From Portunus trituberculatus (taxonomy: Eukaryota; Arthropoda; Malacostraca; Decapoda; Portunidae), in contig NC_059268.1 in NCBI RefSeq assembly GCF_017591435.1, forward strand, positions 8,944,184-9,008,183: a stretch of DNA of 64,000 nt. The letters run 5' to 3'. The notes below the pieces were generated by a model. That model did not search any database, was not told where the DNA came from, and saw nothing but the letters and a program-made list of their open reading frames with translations. Of this stretch, positions 13,197-27,896 are shown piece by piece. The translations under genes and the position numbers were made by a program. Numbering within the stretch: the first letter of the stretch is position 1; each line of letters starts with the position of its first letter.

Positions 13197-14510
13197 TAAA
13201 ATCGTCTAACCACAACCAAAACTCAAGGTAAAAAATGCGTCCCAGTACTGAAAGGGTTAATCGAGGTCAAAATGGTAGAAAAAATTACACCGTTCTTATT
13301 TATCCTTTGTATAAAAGTTTGCTGGGAAAAAGGAATCTTTTGTAACTTTATTGCCATGCCCCAAAACTTAGCATGCAATTGGTGAAGGAATCTTATTTAT
13401 GTCCATGTTATTTTAATGCCGTAATATTAATGTATTCTTATTTAATGATACTTTCATTTTTTTACTCAATAACGCTAAATAGAAAGCTAAATGTTTATTG
13501 AATGTACTATATCTTGTGTGCTTCATGACGTATTTACCTCTTATCTTATACCTCTGCGTTTACCCTGAGCTTTGCAATCCCTCACGCCTCGCAATAACAG
13601 CCCGGAAAAGACCTATGTGCGGGTGGCTACTAAGCTATTGCCTCCATCGTGACGACGCCGGACACTCAGTCGGAAGAATGGCCCAGTCGTTTTCATAAGT
13701 CCAGTCGTGATTGTTGTCGTGACAGGGAGTTATTGCGGATTCAGATTTTATTGGAAATTCTTGGGAAGGAGAACGAGAAGTGAGACCCCATTCACAACAT
13801 CTGCAACCTAACACGCCGAAGCTAAACGGGAGATATTTCGTAACCAAAACGTAAACACGCTTAGTATTAGGATGAATATAACCAATTAAATTTGAAGGCA
13901 GCATTACAGCAAGCGTAGAGTCGTTCTCCTTCATATTCATGGCGACCGACTTAAGTGGTTCCTCCTTAGGCTTGACGTAATGAATGGCCACCGCCGCGTC
14001 GCATTAATTCCTTCCTCGGTCACAGCCTCCTGCAGAGCCGGCCATCTGGCTGACTAAAAATCTCTTTCCGAATTGCACTTTCTCTGTCGCAACCTCTCAG
14101 AACTTTCCCGCTCTGCTCGCCATTACAACTCCCTGTCCTGCTGAGGAATGCCTGTAACTTATCCTCCCGTCTCGCCCTTGTTCTCAGCCTTTTTTTGTTT
14201 CCCTCATTTCCTGTTCCCCTCTTATCCCTAACCTTTCCTTCCAAATTGGCCTTATCTGTCTATCTATACATCTCTTGACCTCTTTCTTCATTAACTTCCG
14301 TACCTTTGTAGCTCCTTTAACGGATCTCTCTTATCTCTTGTAGACCTTGTTTTATTTTTCATTCCTTATTATCTAACTTTTTTTTCTTGCCATCTTCACC
14401 TACTTTCTATAACATTTATCTTCTTTACTGGTTCTCTTTTATCCTTCCATCATTTGCCAGCATGTGTTTGTATACTTCCTACCTTAATTTCTCTTGTACA
14501 CCTTTCTAGA

Positions 14511-14681
<171 letters not shown>

Positions 14682-14952
14682 GCTCTTCACCTTCCCTTCA
14701 TCCAAGCATTCTCTCACATGCAGTGCCCACCGTTCCCTCTATCCCCTTCAAGCCTCTCTCTTTAAACCATCATTCTTCGTCTCTCAACCATCCTACCTCC
14801 CACAAGCCCCATGCCCTCCTTCTCATCCCCGCCAGCCAACGCTCCCTCTGGCCGCAACAATTTACCAGTCATTCATATCTCCCCCAGCAGAAGTCCACCA
14901 TACCGCAGCCCTCCTCCGCTACTCGTTCCATTCCGCTATTTCAAACTCCCTC

Positions 14953-14956
<4 letters not shown>

Positions 14957-14985
<29 letters not shown>
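14957..14985. repeat. (TC)14 microsatellite
   Basis: Short perfect TC run inside pyrimidine-rich DNA. Confidence 0.95.
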
Positions 14986-14988
<3 letters not shown>

Positions 14989-15533
14989 AATCTTTTCTCT
15001 CTTTCCTTTCTCCGTATACCTCCCATCCACTTCACATTTTCTTCCTCCTCTTCCTTCACTTGGTTTTCACTCCCATCACCACCACAATCACTACCACCTA
15101 CACTCACTGCTAGTGAAACACGTTTAACACTTTTTTTTTTTACATGGTCTAAAAATGTGTACAAAATTAGGTGGATAGTTGAGAAACCCTGAATATTTTG
15201 CAGGTCGGCATTTCCTCGGTTCTGTGTGTTTTCCTTCGCTGCACAGGCTTCGGATGGTTGAGTGTAATGCATTCAGCCTGTAATTTTTAGGTCTTTATCG
15301 TCGAAAAATGGATGCAATCAGACTTGGAATTTACGACTACCTCCTAATTCTTTGCTTCCAACCAACCAAAGTCTCCTTAGCCCCTGCCTGTGTTTCCTCG
15401 CTGACTTCCCAGAGAAAAAAAAATCTATGTAAATTCACTTTTGCCTGCGACTTAACGGTTTGGTTGCTGGCCGTGTGAAGGAGCGAGCTATAAGTATTAC
15501 CTTTCATCTCAACGTCTTCACCACCATATATCT

Positions 15534-15536
<3 letters not shown>

Positions 15537-15581
<45 letters not shown>
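15537..15581. repeat. (TC)22 microsatellite
   Basis: Perfect TC run. Confidence 0.97.
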
Positions 15582-15587
<6 letters not shown>

Positions 15588-15681
15588 GCACGTATGACAG
15601 ACAATTGTTACGTTTAATATGATTGATTTCCGCTATAACGTTGATTTCTACAATAACGCAGTAACACTTTGTCTTATCTAA

Positions 15682-15881
<200 letters not shown>

Positions 15882-15882
<1 letters not shown>

Positions 15883-16017
15883 GAATAGAATGATCTGTCC
15901 GTTTCTGGCTCTGTTTATCACTGTTGAATTTTCTTTTGTGTGTTGTCACACATTTGTGCTTGAATAGAATGATCTGTCCGTTTCTGGCTCTGTTTATCAC
16001 TGTTGAATTTTCTTTTG
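15882..16017. repeat. Exact 57-bp direct duplication
   Basis: 15882-15938 and 15961-16017 are identical, separated by 22 bp. The block sits between a 200-bp TC array and an AC array, so replication slippage or unequal exchange between flanking arrays could have made it. Identity over 57 bp implies it is recent, or an assembly artefact. Confidence 0.95.

Positions 16018-16021
<4 letters not shown>

Positions 16022-16077
<56 letters not shown>
16022..16077. repeat. (AC)28 microsatellite
   Basis: Perfect AC run immediately after the duplicated 57-bp unit. Confidence 0.98.
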
Positions 16078-16078
<1 letters not shown>

Positions 16079-16944
16079 ATGGAAGGTAAGCGGTCTGCAG
16101 CGTAATGGTGCTTCACAGTCAAAGATTTGGACGCCATCATAAGCAGTAACAATAAAATTTTCTGAACAATGCAGGAGCGTAACGCACGAGGCCGCTGGTA
16201 AAGAGATGGCGGGTTTTATTAAATTGTAACTCAAGCTTTAAGACCAAGAATATATAAAGGTTATGTAATATTCACTATATTATTTATCTCATGCATTGTC
16301 TTTAGTAATTCAATTTAAGATGTGTTGTGCTCTTGTCTCGTTTGGATTAACTACTTACTAAAGGAAATGTTCCACAGCACACTCTGGAACAGATCGATAG
16401 GAAAGAAATAGGACAGAAATATTAGGAAGAAAAAGACATTTATTGTAGAGCACTGGAATTTTATGAAGGATAGATCTTGGTAATGGATTGTTTCATGATA
16501 TACTCGTCTCTTTGTTAGCCTTCAATTATTTTTAATGTCACGCATTCCAATACTATCCTGTCTGCGTTTTTTATTAATAGCTTGCGTAGAACAGTTACCG
16601 AAACAACTTTGTAAGGAGCCTTGAATCTCTTGACGTTTGTAATTCCTTTGCATTCCTTTATATTTCCAACCACTTGCTAGTGTAAAAGTATCTAATGCAA
16701 TGATGCTCAGGTGTCGAATGGCTGACAAAAGTAACTCGCTGACGATGAGTAAATTAAAGGATTTTATTTATTTATTTTTTTTTTTTCATGCTGGTGACTC
16801 AGAAATGCAAAACTTGGATAGCTGGTGACTGGAGTTCTGTGTTCCTTCATAGGACAAGAAGTGGTGCTCCTGTTCACCACCAAAGTACTTTTACTGAAAA
16901 GGCGCCGAATTTTATCCTATACTCACATAGCATCCTTTGATTAC

Positions 16945-17120
<176 letters not shown>

Positions 17121-17296
17121 CACACCCACGCATCCCCAAACATGGAAAAAAAAGAGAATTAGTCGATAAAATGGTATAACTGTTTTGAAACTTCCCTTGT
17201 GAATTAATTCAGGTCAAAAGAATATGGGTATACAGCAGTAGGCAGGGAGTTCTTGAGTTTACCAGAGAAATAGATGAGTGAGATAAATGTGTGTGC

Positions 17297-17298
<2 letters not shown>

Positions 17299-17376
<78 letters not shown>
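17299..17376. repeat. (GA)39 microsatellite
   Basis: Perfect GA run. Confidence 0.98.
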
Positions 17377-17380
<4 letters not shown>

Positions 17381-18136
17381 ATGAAATAAGAGAAAAAGTC
17401 GTGCTTATTCGTCGTCCCCCCAAAAGTTATGCATTTCTCTATATCGTTCTGAGGCGCATAATTCAAAAATTTTGCACGTGAAAAGTTGTCAGCATAAAAG
17501 AAATATTCTAACTAACGCATTCTATTCACAAAAAACTGAGAAGCATACCTGAAAATCACCACAGGTACTTCTCTGTTCACCCTCTCGACCTGCTACAGAT
17601 CGCCAGTGGTAATGGGGCGAGGGACGGGGCGCGATGTATAGCCACACTGACGCACTCAATAACCAAAGGAGGGGGAATATCATGCGGGGTATTCGTTTGC
17701 TGTCCTGGACACTCTAGACCCTGCGCTCCCACCACGCCGCTATAATTACATTAACTTCATTTTTTTCTCTTTTTCATTTCCACGCTTCATCGTTGGGGGA
17801 AAAAATAGTTGTAATGAAATTATCCCTGTGTTTTTCCCTTTAATAAATGTAGAAATATATGATGATTACATGGTATGGAAAACGTAACCAAATGTAGCTC
17901 TCTACGTTTGCGGTTTACAGAAATCGTAATGATGGTATGTGGAAGTTGACCGTATGAATACCAATACATACAAACATAGCTTTATGTATTGTGTCCACCA
18001 CGTCGCTGTTTAATAGTAGATATCGATTACGCTGGCGAGCAGTGGCTTCCATTATATCAACGTGTGATGTTATACGGTACAAAATTGGTTGTTTTCCTTC
18101 TGTTACGGAAGAACAGTTATATGTATATGAGTAGCT

Positions 18137-18304
<168 letters not shown>

Positions 18305-18470
18305 CCATACGGTGAAAGTAATATACAAGTAAATTCATTATATATACAAATGACATTCATAAACCTCATGTGTGCATAAATAATCGCGCGAGACGTTTTT
18401 TCGGTGCGACGCCACTTCAGGCATTCAGGTAAATGTATTATCATCATAAAGATTTCCCACGTCAAGGGCC

Positions 18471-18473
<3 letters not shown>

Positions 18474-18536
<63 letters not shown>
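18474..18536. repeat. (GA)31 microsatellite
   Basis: Perfect GA run. With the CT array ending at 18300 it forms a long inverted repeat around a 173-bp spacer. Confidence 0.97.
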
Positions 18537-18540
<4 letters not shown>

Positions 18541-19362
18541 GGGGGGAGGTGGAGCGGAAAAAAAAAAACATATCACTTTCAGCAAGTATTTGGCAGCCAT
18601 TTAATATCACGTGTCGGAGAAAAAATAAATCCCCTCCTGAGCGTAGAGAGGCGAGGAGGAGGAATGCAAGGAAGAAATGGGAGGAAATGAGGTAAAGGTG
18701 GAGAAGGTGTAAGAGGAGGATGAAGAGGAGGAGGAGGAGAGATGAGCTTTGCCAGCCGCCAACGAAATGGTCCTCTGGGGATCACAAGAATCTCTCCCGA
18801 GGTAAAAATTCCAATATGAAATCCCTGAATGGCCTTCAGAACCCTAACTTGGGCTCATTGGACGCTGCACCTCCCACTCTCCCTCCTTCTCCTTCTTCGT
18901 TCACTCCCCTTTCTTCACTTCTTCTTCACCATTGCCCTGCGTCAGGAAGTTTTCTTTTTCTCCTTCGTTTGTGTCCTGAAGGTTTTGTAGCCCGACATTC
19001 AATATATCTCTCAACTCTTTCTTCTTGGAGACATTCAACTTGTCTCCTCAGCATTAAATACATCCCAGCCTCCCATCCAAGTCACCGTCACCCTTTCCCC
19101 ATCCAAGGAGCTCCATTGCTCGCCACTTTCCTTCTGCGGAATACTTTAGTCACCCCCTCTCCCTTCACCCTTCACCCCTCATCCTCCCCCTAGACCGCCT
19201 TTTCCAACCCTTTTCCAAATCGTTTCCTTCCTTTTCCTTTTGAAGTCCGCATCCTTCCTAGAACGTGTCTCTTCTCATTTCATAGCGTCAGCTTTCCTTT
19301 TCCTTTTGCACTTTTGTTGGCCTTGCTTCCTTCCTTCTCTCCTTTAAAGTAATGCTTCACAA

Positions 19363-19609
<247 letters not shown>

Positions 19610-21599
19610 GCTATGTAGCAATATATCTTGATAAACGAGTACGTGAATTGGTTAGAAAAAATGTAGATTCCCGCCCAGTAAAGATGAGAAACAAATGGGC
19701 TTCTATGCGCGGTGTCAAAAGGAACCAGACAAATACCTCGAGAGGGGAGAACCGAAAAACTTCCCAACCACCCACTTCGGTTCTTCATCTTGGGCGAAAC
19801 GAGCTCGTTGTGTCAGACGCAGAAATGTCATTCTAGCACCACCACCACCGTCACCATCACCACTACCACCATTTCGTCTTTTTTTTTTTCTTTATATAAC
19901 CCGGTAATCTCCCGCCTTTCCATCAACAGTAATCTCCAAGAAGATGGGAAAGCTGGAAGAAGAGCTACGGGTATATAGGACACTGAACGACTTATCTTAA
20001 TAGCTTCCTTGTAGCTATCCTCACGTAAGCTAACATACAAGACTGCCGTCATGCACTCTATCTCGACCTTGCCCATTTCCTTCACTGATGCTTACCAATC
20101 AGTCCGACGTAAATAAACACTGGGATGAGGTGAACGCTAATGCAGAGAAGGAATAGCGTGCAAAATCCCCCCCTTTTGGTTGTCAGTTGAAGTGGATGGG
20201 GAGAAGAGGAGAGGAAAGGAAAGGTGATGGTGATCAAACTCAGTGGAGTATTCAGGAATAATGAATGCAGAGTAATGATGGCACACGTAGCGGGAAAATT
20301 AAGGAAAGAAGTGAGTTAGGTTCTTCCGCGTACAGTCATGTGGGGTCTGGTATGAGCATGAGTGGGCGGAGGGGACGAAATGAGGCCAAAATGAGAAGGA
20401 GGAAATGAAAGGATGTGATTAGACTAGAAATGTATTGATGTGAAGGTGGGGAAGGGATTTGTTGGTATGAGTTACGGTGCGCGGTTAAGGATAATGTATG
20501 CTGAGGATGCAGGAGAGAGAGCGAAGTGTTTGGGTTCCTGGCTGACTGATATGAGGTGCGGCTGTCAGTGAGGGCAAGGATATTGCAGTGTGTTGAGGCG
20601 AGTGAGACAAACACTACACAACTTGCGGAAAGAGTGACAAGGGCAACCTCTGCAGTGTAGCTGGAGTGGTAGTTGCTTGGTATGAACTGCGGGGTGTGGT
20701 TAATGAATATGCTGCACATAGATGAGTGAAGCATGGTCAGTATTTTCAAACACTTTCTCTCATGACGATTATATTCAAAAGCCACCTATGATTAGCCCAA
20801 TTCAAGAAGTTTATTTTTTTTCCTGTAAATATGATAGCAGTCTTGATAGTTTATCACCAGAACCGTGAAAATACCTTTATAAACCCTGGTAACTTCATCT
20901 ACAAACTTTTGTACGTAGGCAGGATGCGGTGTAGAAGCGATTCAGCATATAGTTCTTACAACAGATAACAAGACCACAAACCCATTTATTTCCTATTCTT
21001 GGCCACACACACAAAACTTAAGTCAGATCAACACATCAAGGGTACGGCGCGGCATCAGTCACGGCGTGAGGCTGCCTCGTTAATGTATTCAAGTCAGGCT
21101 GTGAGTATTTGTTATTTCCCGCGCTGCATACGTCACTGCCTCGCCTTTGTCGCGTGGCACAGTGAGGTAGGAGAGAAGAAGAAAGGTACGCTGGCTTTAT
21201 CTTACACACCTCATGTTTCACGTCCGTCCTTCTTGTAAGGGAAGGAAGGGTGAGCAAGTCGTTTATTACCTTTTGGGGGCAAGTGAAGCGTGGAAATGAT
21301 AATTGGCTGCGTGAATTAGTGTCTCATTCGCAAGTACGGGAGTGAAGGCTAGGGAGATTGAAAGCACCGAGCGCGGATTATACCTAATGGAAAGTAAAGT
21401 TTGTATGTTTGCTTTTACTACGTTTCAGGGTTCGTAATTTCAATTTTTGAGGGCAAATAGCGAAGAAAAATCGTATTTCTTTTGCATCATGGAAAATAAA
21501 TTCCTGCCGTACGACAAATTATTGAAATTGGGCTTATAACTCAATTTCTTTCCATCATTCAGCAAGGTGGAAGAAATTTCATGATTTTTTCCTTCATTA

Positions 21600-21852
<253 letters not shown>

Positions 21853-22282
21853 TTCCTTTTATGTTGTCTTGAGAGAGAGTGATGCCTAAAGAATTAAAAA
21901 ACAATATATGGTACTGGCTATTCATCATAAAAATCCAAGAGGTGAAGCTAAATTAAACAGATAAAGGTTTGTTTGTTGAGTGTCCAGTGTGGTAACCATG
22001 ACATTATGTAAATATTATGAGAGTCTTGTCCTAGGAAAGTAAAAACGAGAAATGAATGAATGAGTTTAATGTTTTTGTGTTCATTTGGAAATTGTCAAAG
22101 TTGAACAAGTAAATGGATCGAGCTATTGTTTATCTGTGCATCAAAAAAACAGGTAAAACGTCATGGTAGTGAGCTGCGTGTCTTCTGCAGTGATGCCTCG
22201 GTGGGTGCGTGGCATGCAGTATATCCAGGGAAACCTGCGAAAAGAATAAAAAAATGCAGTGACAGTTGCAATACCGCGCCGC

Positions 22283-22283
<1 letters not shown>

Positions 22284-22314
<31 letters not shown>
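22284..22314. repeat. (GA)15 microsatellite
   Basis: Short perfect GA run. Confidence 0.96.
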
Positions 22315-22316
<2 letters not shown>

Positions 22317-22986
22317 TGAGTCTGTGTATGTACTTTTGAGCCAGTTGGTTGCCATGAAACGCTCACATTCCTGGCCAGTGTTGCCTGTGAAGTCGTCTTT
22401 CTCTGCTATGTTTTAAGGACGGTATTGCTGTGAGCCTTTCGACTACGCATCCTATCTCTTCCCTTCACTTCACTGAACGAGTTTTTCTGCTATTCTCTTT
22501 TCTTACGAATAAGATACTTCGTCATATTTTGTATTTTGACTTCTAGTGGTGAGCTCTGTGATGTTCTGCCTTTTTTGTTTTATAATTCATTATTTTTCTT
22601 CTTATTGATTTATTTTTATACATGTTCCCCTGACATGAAGTCTTTTAGGGAAGAAGTATCTAAACACCTGTTTCGTCTTAGCTTTAGTGTTGTAATGGCT
22701 GTTTAGAGTTGAGGAGTGCAGTACCAAGATAAATTTTTAGTCAGTCTTAGTTATTTTTTTAACTTACCTTCCAGTTCAAGTTTGAGAGAGAGGTTTGTAT
22801 CATAAACAAATCTATTTCATACAAATATCAAGTGAGCATTGGTATTCCCTCTTTTGAATAAGCCTCTCTTGAGGTTATTTCGTAAATGAGGGATCCCGAC
22901 ATTCTATAAATAGAACTCTGAACATATTAATTATGTACCATGCATGCAGAAAGTAAGTTAGTTCGAGTGAAAAATTAAATGTCCTG

Positions 22987-23119
22987 TACTAATTACCATT
23001 TTCCCCTTTTTTCTCGCGCAGGTGAGTCGTGTGTGAGCCATCGGGGAGAGAACCGAAACCCGCGACGTGTAATGCTGCAGCGTGCTGCTGGTGGCGTGTT
23101 GGCAGAACAAGCTGAGTAA
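22987..23119 (+). other. Strong 3' splice site abutting a 5' splice site
   Basis: A TACTAAT branch-point match (22987-22993) precedes a pyrimidine tract and CAG ending at 23021, with the branch A 29 nt before the AG. GTGAGT starts at the very next base (23022-23027). This is the layout of a recursive (zero-length exon) splice site. The alternative is an ordinary terminal exon: from phase 2 the sequence is open for 31 codons (ESCVSHRGEN...LAEQAE) to a TAA at 23117-23119. I cannot choose between the two. Confidence 0.4.
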
Positions 23120-23990
23120 CTGCGTATATTGTACTGTAGCTAAGGTATTATGTTCAAATTCACCGTTTGTATTTGTTGGACATCTTTTGCTGTGAAATGA
23201 GCGATACTCTAGAAACAAGATATTTTTGGGCTACATAATTTCATTTGTTTTCGTTCTAATACTTCAAAATAAGCTGAAGTCAGAAAGTCTAACAACGTTT
23301 ATGCGAAGTGAGGATGCATACGGTATGTATCAAAGATCTAATTTGACAACCATTTGGTTTTGTGTTATACAACCTGGCAAGGTGGAATCATGTAGCTTGA
23401 AAGGATACCAGTTTTTATCAGCCTGACTTCAGATCAATAAGAAAGATATTCGATGAGTCACATTTCAAAACCATTCAGCGTTTTGAATATATTGCGGTTT
23501 TGATATAATATGCCTTGCCAAGAATAGTTCCAGTTCATCGCACACCGACCTAGTTTATGCCTGTTTTATAATGTTGAATCTTAAAGGGGAACACGCGGCA
23601 CCGGTCTAGCCACTGGATATACATGTACCACACCTCGGAAAATTGTTGTAGTGCTCGTGTTTGTCGTACACTTTACTCTCTACATGCTTCTGTGATAAGG
23701 TAAGGGAACCACTTTCTTTTTGACATTTTCTGCCTGTCCGGAAGCGACATATAAAATTCATTTGTAGGTACACATAATTTAATTAAACTAAGTCCTTCTT
23801 TGACCTGAAAAGTCACGTAAGAGGGGAGCAAAATTGAGCTTGCTGGAGAGCCTACGATGCACTATACACCACATCCTAAACAAATTTGATCCTTACTTCC
23901 TTGTGACAAACTTCTACTGGATATTAAATTTTCATCATCGGTGTTTATATTTGACCTGTAATGGCATACTGGCCGGCGAGAAAAAGGTAA

Positions 23991-24182
<192 letters not shown>

Positions 24183-24748
24183 CATGCAGTACTTCAAGGG
24201 AGACTCAATCTTCTGGGCTCCGTTGTCCCATTCTCCTCGTGACGTCCGTAGGGAAATCGCGGGATGGGTCAGCAAGACGTTGGGAAGACATAGTGGAGGT
24301 AGACGAGCCGCGCTGGTGGATCTGTCGTGCGTGTGTCAAGGCAGGAGATCTAATGTAATCAGGATGACACCTTGCTTCTCTTGCCGGACGCCTCGCTCAA
24401 TCCTGGCTATGTTCTCTTTCATTTCCCTCCTTCATGTCTGTCGCTGGCTTTGTATAAATTGACCTTCATTCTGTTTTCGTTAAACTCTTTCCCAAATGTG
24501 TGTGTCTGTGTGTATGCGTGTGTGTATGTGTGGTTATTTTATTTATTTATTTTTGTTATTAAACTCTTTTTATATTTTTATTTATGAAAAGATTCTAGGT
24601 GCTTATACAAACGTTTTGGAATCTGTTGTATTGGAATGCATCATCCTAAGCATTAGCATTGTTATTTGGCTACAAAGCTTTGAACAATTGAGGTATTTGC
24701 ATTTTTTTTGATCGAATGTTTTGCCAAAATTCGCCCCCCCCTAACACC

Positions 24749-24936
<188 letters not shown>

Positions 24937-25342
24937 TGAATAGCTAAATATAAGATACATATTGAAAAATTCATAAACATTTGATATTTATAAGTAGACC
25001 TATAGAAATGTCTTTTGGTTATGTGGATCGATTCTGCTAAATTATTAGTGCTTCCTTTATTGCTAAGATGTAGCTTTTGAAGTGGCTTGGCGGTGTTGGG
25101 CTTGACGTAATAACTTCCTTGATGGTGAGCGTTCAAAGGTTTATTGCAATATAGTTGAAAAGCAGATGAAACTTGTTCCGTCTTGGCTGAATTGTGCCGA
25201 GATTGGAAAGGTGCGCCAACCCTCACCTGCCCACCTATAGACGCTTTGCTGCTCTTACACGTCAGAAAATAAATTGGATGGAGCCACTTTAGATGTCTCA
25301 CTTTCTCCTTTCCTCTCTCTTTTCATGACTTGGTCCAATTTA

Positions 25343-26375
<1,033 letters not shown>

Positions 26376-26450
<75 letters not shown>
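26376..26450. repeat. (AC)37 microsatellite
   Basis: Perfect AC run continuing from the TTAC tail of the LINE remnant. Confidence 0.98.
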
Positions 26451-26451
<1 letters not shown>

Positions 26452-26989
26452 CACGTTGCCAGTGGATACCATAAGCCAGGATTTGTTTCGCGATTGTGAT
26501 ACTAAAGATTTTTCTCTACTGATGGACCAGAGAGTGTCCTCAGAGAGTGAGTGAAAGTGGCCCGTGTTCTTAAGCCCGAAAAGACTTCTGTCACCTAAGT
26601 TAATTTAGTACGTGAGTTTGGTACTTGTCACATACTCATACGACACCTCCTTCTCTTAAGCCTAAAAATAACCTAACGTAACTCGGCATTGAAGGCTACT
26701 TTAATCCCAAGGACCAAGGAAAATTGATATGTGAAATCACGTACTTATGTAGTTGTGCTTATTAAACATTAAATGACGAACATAAATGACATGTGACCTC
26801 GTACGTTTGAAACATGTACCAAAGTCCCCAGCTGTCCTTCCTGTGCTAGAGGATCAGATGCGTGGTAGGAGGACGGGTCTTAATCTTATCCTTGGATATG
26901 GAGTGGTTTCTCGTGAGGTCTAAGCTTCCTCAGAGATAGTTTAGCTGGTGGTCACGACTCAAGCATGTGACCCACCACACTCCATTGAT

Positions 26990-26992
<3 letters not shown>

Positions 26993-27081
<89 letters not shown>
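26993..27081. repeat. (AC)44 microsatellite
   Basis: Perfect AC run, first of a close pair. Confidence 0.98.
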
Positions 27082-27084
<3 letters not shown>

Positions 27085-27126
27085 AGCCAGGGATATACCT
27101 TTGAATGGCTGTCTCGTCAGAGAAAA

Positions 27127-27226
<100 letters not shown>

Positions 27227-27640
27227 TAAGTAATTATCAATAAATAAAAAAAAAAGTAAAAGATATATGGGAATCTCCTTCCAAAAAAAAAAAAAAAAAG
27301 GACAAATGATTCCAATTTTAAAGTGCAACCGGTTAGAAAATATTTCCTTGTTGGAATGCTAAAGAAAACATACTGGACAACACTTGAATTTTGTAGGAGG
27401 ATAAATGTAAGAGAGGGCGAATGGAAGAGATGTCACCTGCGTGCGGAAGTATTATTGAATAAATTTAGAAGGAGGCAAATCAAGTGGAGAGTATGGTAAC
27501 AAGTGCAGGAAGAGAGTGATGGAGTTACAGGAGAATTCATCTGATTAGACAAATAGACTAAAAAAAAAACTACTACCCTTTCCTGATCATCCATAATGCC
27601 ACCTCCGAAGAACTCTTGATCCTTCATCACTCTGTAATCC

Positions 27641-27896
<256 letters not shown>

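Larger units (their letters stand above)
11881..13260. mobile_element. TTAA-flanked MITE copy A, split by a LINE
   Basis: The left part (11881-about 12027) begins TTAACTCCTTCAGTA. The right part (about 13195-13260) ends GTACTGAAAGGGTTAA. Both align with the left and right thirds of the uninterrupted copy at 56184-56396. The terminal inverted repeats start just inside TTAA, as expected for a non-autonomous element mobilised by a piggyBac-type transposase (TTAA target duplication, TIR starting C-C or C-T). The interior is interrupted by a LINE. At most about 3 bp of MITE sequence is missing at the insertion point. Confidence 0.8.

Noticed and set aside
13635..13991. 118-codon minus-strand frame MAIHYVKPKEEP...
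   Set aside because: No domain, no codon bias and no splice context. Frame length is not exceptional for the window size.
18720..19193. 157-codon plus-strand frame rich in Pro, Ser and Leu
   Set aside because: It follows directly from pyrimidine-rich DNA (CTC, TCC, CTT). No motif.
20336..20785. 149-codon minus-strand frame, Ser/Leu/His-rich
   Set aside because: No recognisable domain or repeat. The composition is explained by GGA/GTG-rich plus-strand sequence.
24184..24462. 92-codon plus-strand frame YFKGDSIFWAPL... after the TC array
   Set aside because: Other frames on both strands are also open in this GC-rich stretch and no motif was recognised. Mentioned only as a possible exon.
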